A stretch of DNA of 64,000 nt from Mycoplasmatota bacterium (GCA_016342455.1 JAEIOE010000004.1:1-64000), one strand, 5' to 3'; shown: positions 50,815 to 61,296, numbered from the stretch's first letter. Translations and numbers: made by a program. Notes: generated by a model not told the origin, from the letters alone.

Positions 50815-50904
50815 CTTGAATGAAAAAAGTTTATCCCTACTTTACCGCGTAATAGCGCTGTTAAGTCGCCTTTCGGTATAGAAATAAACTTGGTATAGCA
50901 AACC

Positions 50905-51248
50905 TGGTGGAGCTGAGGGGATTTGAACCCCTGTCCAAAATAGCTGATTATTTAAATTTCTACATGCTTAGTTAACTAGTTTGTTTCAAAGTATAGCTGC
51001 TAGCCAACAGACTACTATACATCTATCCTTATTAATTTCGCATCACAACCTTAAGAATGCAGGCGGTAACACTATCCTATTATCTGAAATTCAAAAAGTG
51101 TAATAGGCACCACTCAATGAATCCATAGCTTCTTCTTAAGCTACGTAAGCGTAATTTTGGTTTCCGATTATTATAATCGTGCATTTTTACATCTACCGAT
51201 GGCATGCTTATTAAACTCGTACTACCCTGTCGAATCCAGAACAGCCCC
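50905..51248 (-). ncRNA. ssrA: tmRNA
   Basis: The 5' end GGGGCTGTTCTGGATTCGACAGG and the 3' end with T-arm GGGTTCAAATCCC, AGCTCC and encoded CCA are classic for tmRNA, and a 7-bp acceptor stem forms. It rescues stalled ribosomes with SmpB. The open frame that ends at TAA reads ...GNQNYAYVA, a plausible proteolysis tag; the resume codon is not certain. Its first base overlaps the last base of the smpB stop codon, so the two must be co-transcribed or processed apart. The 3' end is a common target of integrating elements. Confidence 0.93.
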
Positions 51249-51685
51249 TAATGTTCTATTTTTTGAAGACGTTTAGCTACATCTTTTTCTTTTTGAGATT
51301 CACGTTTATCGTAAAGTTTCTTACCTTTACATAAAGCAACCTCAATTTTACATAAACCTTCTTTTAAGTATACCTTAGTTGGTACTAAGGTTAAACCTTC
51401 AAGTTTTACTTTTTGTCCTAACTTAATAATCTCTCTTTTTCCCATCAATAATTTTTTATCTCTATCTTCTTTGTGGTTAAAGATGTTTCCGTGATCATAT
51501 TTCGTTATGTTCATATTGATAATATACATTTCAGAATTTCTAACTCGGACATAACTCTCCTTAATAGAGAATTTACCCTGTCTTATAGATTTGATTTCAG
51601 TTCCTTTAAGGACAATACCACATTCATGGCTTTCTAATATAAAATATTCATGTGCTACTTTCTTGTTGTTGGTTAAGAGTTTCAT
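51248..51685 (-). CDS. smpB: SsrA-binding protein
   Basis: This 145-aa protein is full length for SmpB: KVAHEYFILESHECGIVLKGTEIKSIRQGKFSIKESYVRV covers the OB-fold RNA-binding part, and the C-terminus has YDKRESQKEKDVAKRLQ, the tail that fills the ribosomal decoding centre. It brings tmRNA to stalled ribosomes. It is directly upstream of ssrA and downstream of rnr on the same strand, which links the trans-translation factors with RNase R. Confidence 0.95.
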   Translation of the reverse strand: MKLLTNNKKVAHEYFILESHECGIVLKGTEIKSIRQGKFSIKESYVRVRNSEMYIINMNITKYDHGNIFNHKEDRDKKLLMGKREIIKLGQKVKLEGLTLVPTKVYLKEGLCKIEVALCKGKKLYDKRESQKEKDVAKRLQKIEH

Positions 51686-51699
51686 ATTAAATAACCTCC

Positions 51700-53778
51700 T
51701 TAAACTAATTCGAAATCAATTTTCCCTAATAATCTATTAACCTTCACTAATTTAACTGTTACTTCCTCACCTATAGTATACTCTTTTTCTGTTGATATTC
51801 CAACTAGAGAAAGTGTAGATTCATTAAATTCCATCTCTTCATCAAAGTTTCTAATATGGATTAATCCTTCTACTGTGTTTGGAAGTTCTACGAACATACC
51901 AAACTTAAGTACTGAAGAAATAACGCCTGTAAATACATCACCTACAAAAGGTTCCATATACTCCGCTTTTTTCATATCCATAACTTCACGTTCACAAATC
52001 ATTGCTTCTCTTTCCGTTTTAGATGTTTGAACCGAAATATCATCTAATTTCGCAATCAATGCATCATCAAATGATTTATTGTTCTCAAAAACATATCTTC
52101 TTAAGAAACGGTGTACGATTAAATCTGGATATCTTCTGATTGGAGAAGTAAAATGGGAATAGTTATCAAAAGCTAAACCATAATGTCCTACATTATCTCT
52201 AGCATATCTCGCTTTTGCCATAGATCTTAACAATAAGGTAGTAATTACTTTTTCGTATTTCGTACCTTCTACATTTTTAAGTATTCTTTGAAAATTAAAT
52301 TGTTCTACATTATTATCAATATTTTGAGCATATCCTAATCTTTCTAAGAAACTAAGAATATGTGTTAGTTTCTCTTGATTTGGTAGTTCATGTATTCTAT
52401 AGATAAACGGTAATTTTTGATTAAAGATATGGGTAGCTACAACTTGGTTAGCTACTAGCATAAATTCTTCAATTAGTTTTTCCGCATCTTGTCTTTCTCT
52501 AATTTTTAAGTTAACAACTTTGCCTTCTTCATCGAAGATAAACTTTGGTTCGATTGTTTCAAAGTTAATCGAACCCATTCTATCTCTTACTGTATTTAAA
52601 ATGACTTGAAGTTCATGCATTAACATTACATCACCAGCGATGTCTCTGTAATCTTCTGTAACTGCTCCATCGCCTTCTAATATTTTATTTACGTTAGAAT
52701 AAGTCATTTTATACATAGAGTTAATAACTGATGGATAAATGGAGTAATTTACAACTTCTCCTAATTTATTAATTTCCATTTCACAAGTTAAGGTATAACG
52801 GTCCACTTTTGGATTCAATGAGCAAATCCCATTTGATAACTCTCTTGGTAACATTGGTATCACTGAGTTCGCTAAATAAACTGATGTACCGCGATTATAG
52901 GCACACTTGTCTAATACTGAGTCTTCCCTAACATAATGACTTACATCAGCGATATGAACACCTAGAATGAAATTTTCATTTACTTTCTTAATAGATATAG
53001 CGTCATCAATATCTTTTGTGTATTCCCCGTCAATCGTAAAGATTTTTTCTTGTCTTAAATCAATTCTATTTACGATATCCGATGGATCGATTTCTTTTTC
53101 TACATTTCTAGCAAAATTCATTTCCTCTTCAGAAAACTCATGAATCAAACTATGTCTTGCGATAATTTCTTTTATCTCAAGACCCTTATCTCCAATTGTT
53201 CCTAATACTTCAATTAAGGCACATTCTTTTACAAAAGATCTGCCGTACTTTGTTATCTTAGCTGAAATTAATTGATGATTCTTGAGACCATGTTGGTCTT
53301 TTCTTTTTAATTTATAAACAACATCATCCGAATAGTTTTTTGGGAAAATTTGACCTTCGTAATACTCACCAACTATTAAAGAAACATTTCTTTCAATAAC
53401 TTTTAAAATCTTTCCTTCAAATTTGTCGCGTGATTTTTCTCTGATAATTTCTACTAAGCAGTAATCCTTATCCATTGCGGTTCCTTTATTTTGTCTCGAT
53501 ATATAAATATCAGGATATTTTTCCTCGTCTACAATAATAAAACCAAAACCGGCTTGCTTTAAGTCGAATTTACCTCTTACTATTTTTTGTGTGTCCTGGG
53601 CGCAGTAAAAGCCCTCCCTATCCCTATAAACTAATCCTTCCTGTGTCAAAACATGTAAGATTTTTGTCAAATTTTGAAATTCGGCTTCTGACTGTATATT
53701 TAGGTGTCCTGCAATAGATATAAGAGACCTATCTTTAAGAGAAGCCTTTAATAAATATGTATAAACTGTGTCTTTCAT
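51700..53778 (-). CDS. rnr: Ribonuclease R
   Basis: This 692-aa protein has the RNase II family order: N-terminal winged helix, cold shock domains (about 65-220), the catalytic RNB domain (RLDLRQEKIFTIDGEYTKDIDDAISIKK near 245-265 with the DxDD metal site) and an S1 domain at the C-terminus (VGDVFTGVISSVLKFGMFVEL). It degrades structured RNA and acts with tmRNA. AGGAGG precedes the start. It lies between secG and smpB, a typical neighbourhood. Confidence 0.93.
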   Translation of the reverse strand: MKDTVYTYLLKASLKDRSLISIAGHLNIQSEAEFQNLTKILHVLTQEGLVYRDREGFYCAQDTQKIVRGKFDLKQAGFGFIIVDEEKYPDIYISRQNKGTAMDKDYCLVEIIREKSRDKFEGKILKVIERNVSLIVGEYYEGQIFPKNYSDDVVYKLKRKDQHGLKNHQLISAKITKYGRSFVKECALIEVLGTIGDKGLEIKEIIARHSLIHEFSEEEMNFARNVEKEIDPSDIVNRIDLRQEKIFTIDGEYTKDIDDAISIKKVNENFILGVHIADVSHYVREDSVLDKCAYNRGTSVYLANSVIPMLPRELSNGICSLNPKVDRYTLTCEMEINKLGEVVNYSIYPSVINSMYKMTYSNVNKILEGDGAVTEDYRDIAGDVMLMHELQVILNTVRDRMGSINFETIEPKFIFDEEGKVVNLKIRERQDAEKLIEEFMLVANQVVATHIFNQKLPFIYRIHELPNQEKLTHILSFLERLGYAQNIDNNVEQFNFQRILKNVEGTKYEKVITTLLLRSMAKARYARDNVGHYGLAFDNYSHFTSPIRRYPDLIVHRFLRRYVFENNKSFDDALIAKLDDISVQTSKTEREAMICEREVMDMKKAEYMEPFVGDVFTGVISSVLKFGMFVELPNTVEGLIHIRNFDEEMEFNESTLSLVGISTEKEYTIGEEVTVKLVKVNRLLGKIDFELV

Positions 53779-53801
53779 TCAAAAACCTCCTTTCTGAAAA
53801 T

Positions 53802-53826
53802 AAAAAAGAACACGTAATGTGTTCTT
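53802..53826 (-). terminator. Intrinsic terminator after secG
   Basis: AAGAACAC (53806-53813) and GTGTTCTT (53819-53826) form a perfect 8-bp stem, followed on the minus strand by TTTT-rich sequence. It overlaps the secG stop codon, so secG is mostly transcribed alone. Confidence 0.75.
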
Positions 53827-54046
53827 AAAGAGCTAGTGCTAAGATTGCGATGATAACAAATGCTGATGCGAAACCAACTGTTATTCTAGTCATCAATAAT
53901 TCGGAACCTCTTTGTTTTTGATTTTTAAACAAATCAGATTTTTCTCCCGAGAATGTATTTTTAACATCATCTTTAGACTCTTGAATCATTACTAAAGCAA
54001 TTAATATAAGCGATAATGCGAATAATATCCAATGTAAAGCTGTCAT
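53825..54046 (-). CDS. secG: Protein translocase subunit SecG
   Basis: This 73-aa protein has two membrane helices (3-22 and about 51-71) with the conserved loop QESKDDVKNTFSGEKSDLFKNQKQRGSE between them, which matches SecG. It assists SecYE in protein export. AGGAGGAAAATC stands before ATG 54046. It has its own promoter (extended -10 TGGTATAAT at 54089-54097), and is flanked by terminators on both sides. Confidence 0.88.
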   Translation of the reverse strand: MTALHWILFALSLILIALVMIQESKDDVKNTFSGEKSDLFKNQKQRGSELLMTRITVGFASAFVIIAILALAL

Positions 54047-54088
54047 GATTTTCCTCCTAATACTTTAAGAACTATTTCGTTCTGTATT

Positions 54089-54097
54089 ATTATACCA
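54089..54097 (-). promoter_or_regulatory. secG promoter (extended -10)
   Basis: On the minus strand TGGTATAAT (TATAAT at 54089-54094) gives an extended -10. The -35 would lie within the eno terminator hairpin and is not a consensus. It serves secG. Confidence 0.5.
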
Positions 54098-54098
54098 T

Positions 54099-54135
54099 AA
54101 AAACATGTTTTTGGAAGACCCAAAAACATGTTTTT
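54099..54135. terminator. Bidirectional terminator of eno
   Basis: A perfect 16-bp stem (54099-54114 with 54120-54135), with a 5-nt loop and A/T-rich flanks on both sides, lies 20 bp after the eno stop. It ends the gpmI-eno transcript. Confidence 0.85.
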
Positions 54136-54155
54136 TTTATGAATATGAAATTATC

Positions 54156-55448
<1,293 letters not shown>

Positions 55449-55489
55449 TTAAATCTCCTTTTTCCTAAATATTTTAAATTTATCTATTT

Positions 55490-55954
55490 TTAATATGTCT
55501 TAGACACTCCTACATATGTACCAACGGCAATAATTAGAAGCATTAAGATATAGTTAAAATCAAAACTAGTAAATATTGATGTAATTAACAATAAAGCATA
55601 TTGTAAATACATCCCTAAATTAAATACAATAGTTATATCCCCAAGCGCTTGAGCTAAGGTATAAACTAACGGCAACCCATAAATAATAACTGCTTGTAAG
55701 ACTAAGAATATTCCAGTGATAACTGTATAGACTATATGTGGCTTAATATATTGTTTTCTTACTGTATTACCAATATATTGAGCAGAGAAGAAAAACATTA
55801 AAATAGAAAATGAAAAATTAGTAAAACTTCTAATGAAATTATCTAAAAATCCTAATGCAATTCCTAATAAGATCGATATCACTACACCATATAGTATAAC
55901 AAAAACTAAGTCTTTTAGTTTTATATCTTTTAAACTAGTATCAAATTTAGACAA
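55490..55954 (-). CDS. Integral membrane protein of unknown function
   Basis: This 154-aa protein has four or five membrane segments (about 12-35, 40-58, 72-98, 105-128 and 135-150) and few charged residues. The family is not recognised. The start is TTG 55954 inside the end of gpmI (8-bp overlap) with GGAG upstream, so it is translationally coupled to gpmI. It lies between two glycolytic genes, but nothing in it shows a metabolic role. Confidence 0.6.
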   Translation of the reverse strand: MSKFDTSLKDIKLKDLVFVILYGVVISILLGIALGFLDNFIRSFTNFSFSILMFFFSAQYIGNTVRKQYIKPHIVYTVITGIFLVLQAVIIYGLPLVYTLAQALGDITIVFNLGMYLQYALLLITSIFTSFDFNYILMLLIIAVGTYVGVSKTY

Positions 55955-57464
55955 TTAATGATTCTCCAGTCATTTCAACTGGTTGATCTAGTTTTAGTAA
56001 TTTCAGCATTGTTGGTGCGATATCACCTAAGTTTCCAGTTTTTCTTAAAGTAACCGATTCATCAGTAACGATAAATGGCACTAAGTTAGTTGTATGGGCA
56101 GTGAATGGGTTATTTTCTTCATTTAACATTTTTTCACAATTACCATGGTCAGCTGTAATTAAAGCTACACCTTCTAGTTCAAGTACTTTTTCTACTACTT
56201 TAGCAACACATTCGTCTACTGTTTCCACAGCTTTAATAGCTGCTGGAATATCTCCAGTATGACCTACCATGTCTCCATTAGCAAAGTTAAGTATGACAAC
56301 ATCATGTTCTCCTGAATCCAATTCTTTCAGAACAGCTTCTGTTATTTTATAAGCACTCATCTCTGGTTGCAAGTCATATGTAGGAACTTTTGGAGATGGA
56401 ATTAACACTCGCTTTGCGTTTTTAATTTCCTTGTCCACTCCACCATCAAAGAAGAATGTTACATGAGCATACTTTTCTGTTTCAGCGATACGTAATTGAT
56501 GCAATCCTTTTTCAGAAACATAATCACCAAACATATTTGATAAATTGTTTAGTTCAAAAGCCAATTCACCTTTAACAGCATCGGAATACTTCATTGTTGA
56601 AATATAGGTTAAATTCGTTGGTCCACCTTCTGTATTTAGTTTACCAGTTAATGCGTCAGGATTTGAAAAAGCCGTTGACATTTCAATAGCTCTATCAGGT
56701 CTGAAGTTCATAAAGATAATAGAATCATTTGATTCAACGATTCCTTTTTTGTCAGCTACAAATGGCATAACAAATTCATCTGTGATATCTTTTGAATAAG
56801 ATAATTCAACACCCTCAGCTGCATTAGGATGATATGGTGCTTTTCCAAAAGCCATTGCATCGTAAGCAAATTGAATACGATCATAGTTTTTATCACGATC
56901 CATTGCATAGTATCTACCAGCAACAGTCGCTACTTTTCCAAAGTTAATTTCTTTCATAAAACTTTCTAAATCTCTAATAAATCCAGCACCAGATTGTGGG
57001 TCAACATCTCTACCATCTAAGAAAGCATGAACGTAGGCTGTTTCAACCCCAACTTCTTTCGCTGTTTTTAACATTGATTTGAAATGATTGATATGTGAAT
57101 GTACTCCACCATCAGATAACAATCCAAACAAATGAAGTTTAGAATTCTTTGTCATTGTGTTTTTAAAAGCATGCAAATATGCCGGATTTGTCCCAAACTT
57201 ATTTTCCCTTACTGCTTTATTGATTCTAGTTAGAGATTGATAAACAATTCTACCAGCACCAATGTTCATATGTCCTACTTCTGAATTTCCCATTTGACCC
57301 TCTGGTAAACCAACTGCTTCACCAGAAGCTTCAATTAAGTTATTCGGATACTCTTTAAAGAATTTATCTAAATTAGGTTTTTTAGCCTGAGAATAAGCAT
57401 TCCCAAAATTAGCTGGGCCCATTCCTATGCCATCCATAATTATTAATACTACAGGTTTTTTCAT
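55947..57464 (-). CDS. gpmI: 2,3-bisphosphoglycerate-independent phosphoglycerate mutase
   Basis: This 505-aa protein has the alkaline phosphatase-like motifs of GpmI: LIIMDGIGMG at the N-terminus, the catalytic Ser in GNSEVGHMNIGAGR near 61, VHAFLDGRDVDPQSG near 145, MDRDKNYDR near 190 and ALITADHGNCE near 435. It interconverts 3- and 2-phosphoglycerate with Mn2+. It leads the operon that ends with eno. A promoter with TATAAT and TTTAAA at 17 bp lies upstream. Confidence 0.97.
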   Translation of the reverse strand: MKKPVVLIIMDGIGMGPANFGNAYSQAKKPNLDKFFKEYPNNLIEASGEAVGLPEGQMGNSEVGHMNIGAGRIVYQSLTRINKAVRENKFGTNPAYLHAFKNTMTKNSKLHLFGLLSDGGVHSHINHFKSMLKTAKEVGVETAYVHAFLDGRDVDPQSGAGFIRDLESFMKEINFGKVATVAGRYYAMDRDKNYDRIQFAYDAMAFGKAPYHPNAAEGVELSYSKDITDEFVMPFVADKKGIVESNDSIIFMNFRPDRAIEMSTAFSNPDALTGKLNTEGGPTNLTYISTMKYSDAVKGELAFELNNLSNMFGDYVSEKGLHQLRIAETEKYAHVTFFFDGGVDKEIKNAKRVLIPSPKVPTYDLQPEMSAYKITEAVLKELDSGEHDVVILNFANGDMVGHTGDIPAAIKAVETVDECVAKVVEKVLELEGVALITADHGNCEKMLNEENNPFTAHTTNLVPFIVTDESVTLRKTGNLGDIAPTMLKLLKLDQPVEMTGESLIV

Positions 57465-57580
57465 AATTTCACCTCACCTATAGTATTATACTATATTATT
57501 ATAGTATTTTAAAGAATAATGATTACACTGTAAACACTTACACATTTTAAAAAGATAGCGAATTTATTGAGCATATTTGA

Positions 57581-57586
57581 TATAAT
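57581..57586 (+). promoter_or_regulatory. Extended -10 promoter of the glycosidase gene
   Basis: TTGATATAAT gives TG-A-TATAAT (57581-57586) with no clear -35. The SD AGGTGAT follows at 57595-57601 and the start at 57605. Confidence 0.5.
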
Positions 57587-57604
57587 TAGGTCGAGGTGAT
57601 ATAT

Positions 57605-59680
57605 ATGGCTTTGTCAAAGTTAGAAAAACTTAGTAAAGTTCTAGCGAGAAAAGTTAAGAAAGGTACTATTAACTATGCAATTCCTGACCTTTGGAATGCT
57701 TGGGATTATCAAGGTGATGAACTAAGAAAAATCCCTAGCCAAGAATTGTTGGTTAATCCTTACAAATTTTATTCTAGTTTAATAAAAGAATACATTTTAC
57801 CAAACAAACAAAAGAATTTAGAATACCAAAAATCTTTAGCAAAAACAAAAGAACATGTGTTAGCTAAGAATGAACTTGGTGGAGACTGGGTTAGAAAATC
57901 TGTTCTATACTCAACAATGATTCGTACAAGTTCAGCATGGGATCATGACCGTTCCTTCTCATTAGATTTATCTAATTTTGACCAAATGAAAGAAACTGGA
58001 ACCTTTGTTAAAACCTTAGCACTACTTCCTTTACTTAAAAAAATGGGTGTTGATACTTTATATCTTTTACCTATTTCAAGATTTTCTTTAAAAGATAAAA
58101 AAGGAGAACTTGGCTCTCCTTATGGTATAGCTAACTTCTTCGATTTAGACCCTAATCTTAAAGACAATATGACAGGTTCAGAAATGACTTTAGAAGAGGA
58201 ATTTCAAGCTTTAGTAGAAGCTTGTCACATACTAGATATGAGAGTGGTTATTGATATTATTCCTAGAACGAATTCAGTAGATAACGATTTAATTAAGAAT
58301 CATCCAGATTGGTTCTATTGGATTAAAGCTTCTGAATCTTCTAAATATCGTGTGCCTTATGTTGAGGGATTAAGTCATACAATAGCTCCAGAAGCGAAAT
58401 ACATGGAAGATGTATATGCATCTGAAGATGTATTAAGACATATCAATATGTTTCAAATTAATCCTAAAGCTCAAGACGAAGTAAAATTTAATTTACTTCT
58501 TCAAAAAGAAGGTAGTTTAGTTGAACATATTGAAAGAGAATTTGATTTAACGATAGCGCCAGCTTTCAGTGATCATATTAATGACGTACAACCACCATGG
58601 ACAGATGTAACCTTCTTTAGAATGTTTATGGATCATCCAAAAGACAATTTAAAATATTTAGAAAATAAAGATAGCGCACCATATATTCTTTACGATACCA
58701 TCAAATCTAATCTATTCCCTGGAGATGTACCAAATCAAGAATTATGGGATACATTAGCAAATATCATTCCACATTATCAAAAAACATATGGGATTGATGG
58801 AGCTAGAATTGATATGGGTCATGCACTACCTAAAAAACTATTAAAAATGATTATTACTAAAGCGAGAATGGAAGATCCGGACTTTGCCTTTATCGCTGAA
58901 GAATTAAATCCAGACAACGCCTTAAAAGCAAAAGAATCTGGATACAACATCATCATAGGTAATGGTTTCTGGATGGAACCAAGAATTTGGGAAAAGAAAC
59001 TTCACAAATTCATCTATGGAGCTAATGATATTGAATTACCTATGTTTGCCTGTGCTGAAACACATGACACAGCCAGAATAGCAGGTAGAGATGGTGGTAA
59101 AAATCTTGCCAGACTAACTACAACGCTTAATATGTTATTACCTAACTTAGTTCCTTTTATTAACTCTGGTCAAGAAGTATATGAAACACAACCGATGAAT
59201 ACAGGCGTTGACTGTACAAGTGCAGATAAGTTTAAACTACCACCGGATGATTTATTCTATGGTAAATTAGCCTTATTTGATAAATATGCAATTCATTACC
59301 TTAATGATAACCGTTGGGAACTAGCAGATCATTTAGATGGAATTAAAAAAATCCGTAAAGTTTGGCTTGACCAAATTACCGATTTAAAATGTTATTTACC
59401 TATTTACTTTAATGAGTTTGATACTCCTGCAATTGGAGTTTCATACTATAATTTGGAAACGAATAAATGCTTACTCGTAGTAGCTAATTCAAATGTATAT
59501 GATGATGTTCATTGTAATACCTCTTTGGAAAAACTAAGAATTGCATCAAACAATTATAACAACGCTGGAAAATTATTATATTCTACCTATGAATTTAGTA
59601 GAGATTATCATGATTTTTCACCTGATGGAAAAGTCTATTTCCATTTAGGTGCTGGAGAAGTTAAAGTCATTGAATTTTAA
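57605..59680 (+). CDS. Alpha-amylase family (GH13-like) glycosidase
   Basis: This 691-aa protein follows the GH13 layout: MGVDTLYLLPISRF with GSPYGIANFFDLDP near 155-195, RVVIDIIPR near 230, GIDGARIDMGHALP near 410 (nucleophile Asp), FIAEELNPDNA near 435 (acid/base Glu) and CAETHDTARIA near 490 (third Asp). The first 110 residues are an extra N-terminal domain. It probably cleaves or transfers alpha-glucans. ATG 57605 is chosen because AGGTGAT lies right before it. It is the only core gene on the plus strand here. Confidence 0.8.
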   Translation: MALSKLEKLSKVLARKVKKGTINYAIPDLWNAWDYQGDELRKIPSQELLVNPYKFYSSLIKEYILPNKQKNLEYQKSLAKTKEHVLAKNELGGDWVRKSVLYSTMIRTSSAWDHDRSFSLDLSNFDQMKETGTFVKTLALLPLLKKMGVDTLYLLPISRFSLKDKKGELGSPYGIANFFDLDPNLKDNMTGSEMTLEEEFQALVEACHILDMRVVIDIIPRTNSVDNDLIKNHPDWFYWIKASESSKYRVPYVEGLSHTIAPEAKYMEDVYASEDVLRHINMFQINPKAQDEVKFNLLLQKEGSLVEHIEREFDLTIAPAFSDHINDVQPPWTDVTFFRMFMDHPKDNLKYLENKDSAPYILYDTIKSNLFPGDVPNQELWDTLANIIPHYQKTYGIDGARIDMGHALPKKLLKMIITKARMEDPDFAFIAEELNPDNALKAKESGYNIIIGNGFWMEPRIWEKKLHKFIYGANDIELPMFACAETHDTARIAGRDGGKNLARLTTTLNMLLPNLVPFINSGQEVYETQPMNTGVDCTSADKFKLPPDDLFYGKLALFDKYAIHYLNDNRWELADHLDGIKKIRKVWLDQITDLKCYLPIYFNEFDTPAIGVSYYNLETNKCLLVVANSNVYDDVHCNTSLEKLRIASNNYNNAGKLLYSTYEFSRDYHDFSPDGKVYFHLGAGEVKVIEF

Positions 59681-59690
59681 GTAAAACAAA

Positions 59691-59718
59691 AGCCGATTAC
59701 ACTTATCGGCTTTTTTTA
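59691..59718. terminator. Bidirectional terminator between glycosidase and folT
   Basis: AGCCGAT (59691-59697) and ATCGGCT (59705-59711), followed by seven T on the plus strand and by T-rich sequence on the minus strand, serve both convergent genes. Confidence 0.85.
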
Positions 59719-59723
59719 TTAAG

Positions 59724-60470
59724 TTATTCTTCTCTTAACATATAAGTATTAAGTGCCGTAATAATTCTTATTAATAATATCGAATAAATAAAGATTTCAA
59801 TTGGTGTCTTAATGATCCGAAGTGGCAATTGAGCCCAAAAAGGAATGCCATATAAAACACTAACCCATAAAGGTGTTAAGATTAAAGCAGTAATAATTTG
59901 CATAATAATTACAGAGAAGATAATCCTATGTGACTTATCATCTTCTTTTCTTTTTGTAAAAACGAAAATAAAAATACTGATAAGTCCTGCCTCACCGATA
60001 ATTAATAACATGTATAAAAACCACACTTGAAAATCTACATCAGTTCCAATTGTAGAAATAATAGCTGGCATATCTATTAAAGCATAAATGCCTAATCCAA
60101 TTAGACTTAACAATAGCACAAAGTTAATTACATTAAATATCTTCTTTTCTTTCAATATTAAATTATAAACTAAACCAGGAATCACTCCAAAAAGGACTGC
60201 ATTAATGGTAAAACCTGGGAAAAATGGTCCAGAAGAACCAAAGACTAACATATATACAAAATAGCCTAAGACATCTTGAATTACCGCTGAAGCAGCTCCT
60301 ATTCTCGGTCCTAAAATAATACTAATAATAATAAGTGGTATATAACCAATTCCAAAACGTATAATTGCATTATTTGGTGGATAGGTTACTGATAAAAATT
60401 GTGATAGAACAATACCAATCGCTACTAAAAGAGCAGCTAGAATTGTTTTTCTAAGTCTTAATTGTTTCAT
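59724..60470 (-). CDS. folT: ECF transporter S component, folate-type
   Basis: This 248-aa membrane protein has about seven hydrophobic segments. It starts RKTILAALLVAIGIVLSQFL and has the FGIGYIPLIIISIILGPRIGAASAVIQDVLGYFV block, typical of ECF-type substrate-binding components of the folate (FolT) group. It would work with shared ATPase and T subunits encoded elsewhere. It begins one base after ung and so is coupled. The vitamin specificity is assumed from family resemblance; thiamine or another is possible. Confidence 0.65.
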   Translation of the reverse strand: MKQLRLRKTILAALLVAIGIVLSQFLSVTYPPNNAIIRFGIGYIPLIIISIILGPRIGAASAVIQDVLGYFVYMLVFGSSGPFFPGFTINAVLFGVIPGLVYNLILKEKKIFNVINFVLLLSLIGLGIYALIDMPAIISTIGTDVDFQVWFLYMLLIIGEAGLISIFIFVFTKRKEDDKSHRIIFSVIIMQIITALILTPLWVSVLYGIPFWAQLPLRIIKTPIEIFIYSILLIRIITALNTYMLREE

Positions 60471-60471
60471 A

Positions 60472-61137
60472 CTACTCCTTCAAGTTAAAATCTATTACTA
60501 TCTGATTTGTTTTTGTTAAAAAATGATTGATTTCTGAAAATGGTTTTGAGCCAAAAAATCCTCGATAAGAAGATAAGGGTGATGGATGAACATTTTCAAT
60601 AATCAAATGTTGTTTGTTCGTAATCAACTTTTTCTTATTTCTAGCAAAGCTTCCCCATAACACAAATATTACGGGAGTTTCTTTTTTATTCAAGCATTTA
60701 ATAATTTCGTCTGTAAAAGTCATCCAGCCATAATCTTTATGAGCTAAAGGTTGATTTTCTCTAACTGACAAAATAGCATTTAAGAGTAATACACCTTGTT
60801 TTGCCCACTTAGTTAAATCACCTGACAAAGGTATATCAAATCCCAAATCACTATTATATTCTTTGTAAATATTAACAAGAGATGGTGGTAACTTTATACC
60901 TTCAGGTACTGAGAAAGCTAAACCCATTGCTTGTCCTGGGTTATGATAAGGATCTTGTCCTAGAATTAATACTTTAGTATTTTGATATGTAGATAAACGA
61001 AAAGCATCAAATACCTTGTTTATCGGTGGATAACAAGTATGCTTTTCGTAGTCTTTTTCCATATTATTTTCTAATTCTTTAAAATAAGGTTTTGAAAACT
61101 CTATCTCAAGAATCTTGTCCCAATCATTTCCAATCAT
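60472..61137 (-). CDS. ung: Uracil-DNA glycosylase
   Basis: This 221-aa protein has the full family motifs: GQDPYHNPGQAMGLAFSVP near 60-78 (catalytic Asp), LLLNAILSVRENQPLAHKD near 120 and HPSPLSSYRGFFGSKPFSEIN near 187-207 (catalytic His). It removes uracil from DNA. It is full length. It lies between a small Cys-rich protein and folT. Confidence 0.97.
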   Translation of the reverse strand: MIGNDWDKILEIEFSKPYFKELENNMEKDYEKHTCYPPINKVFDAFRLSTYQNTKVLILGQDPYHNPGQAMGLAFSVPEGIKLPPSLVNIYKEYNSDLGFDIPLSGDLTKWAKQGVLLLNAILSVRENQPLAHKDYGWMTFTDEIIKCLNKKETPVIFVLWGSFARNKKKLITNKQHLIIENVHPSPLSSYRGFFGSKPFSEINHFLTKTNQIVIDFNLKE

Positions 61138-61139
61138 CT

Positions 61140-61295
61140 TTACTTCCTATGAGAACAACTATCTGTTTTACAGCTATTACATTCCAAATCTTCACAGCCT
61201 TCTGGTTTTTCTGTTTCTTCATTCATTTTATAAGAATAAACATATAAGAAGATAAAAACAATAATGATAGCTACTGCTATAATGTATTTCCACAT
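61140..61295 (-). CDS. Small Cys-rich membrane protein (51 aa, not in ORF track)
   Basis: The frame reads MWKYIIAVAIIIVFIFLYVY and ends with CEDLECNSCKTDSCSHRK. It has one N-terminal membrane helix and four Cys (C-x4-C-x2-C-x4-C) that look metal-binding. It resembles small FeoB-associated Cys-rich membrane proteins. Its ATG lies one base after the pgm stop, so it is coupled to it; no strong ribosome binding site is visible. It ends two bases before the ung start. Confidence 0.7.
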   Translation of the reverse strand: MWKYIIAVAIIIVFIFLYVYSYKMNEETEKPEGCEDLECNSCKTDSCSHRK

Positions 61296-61296
61296 C

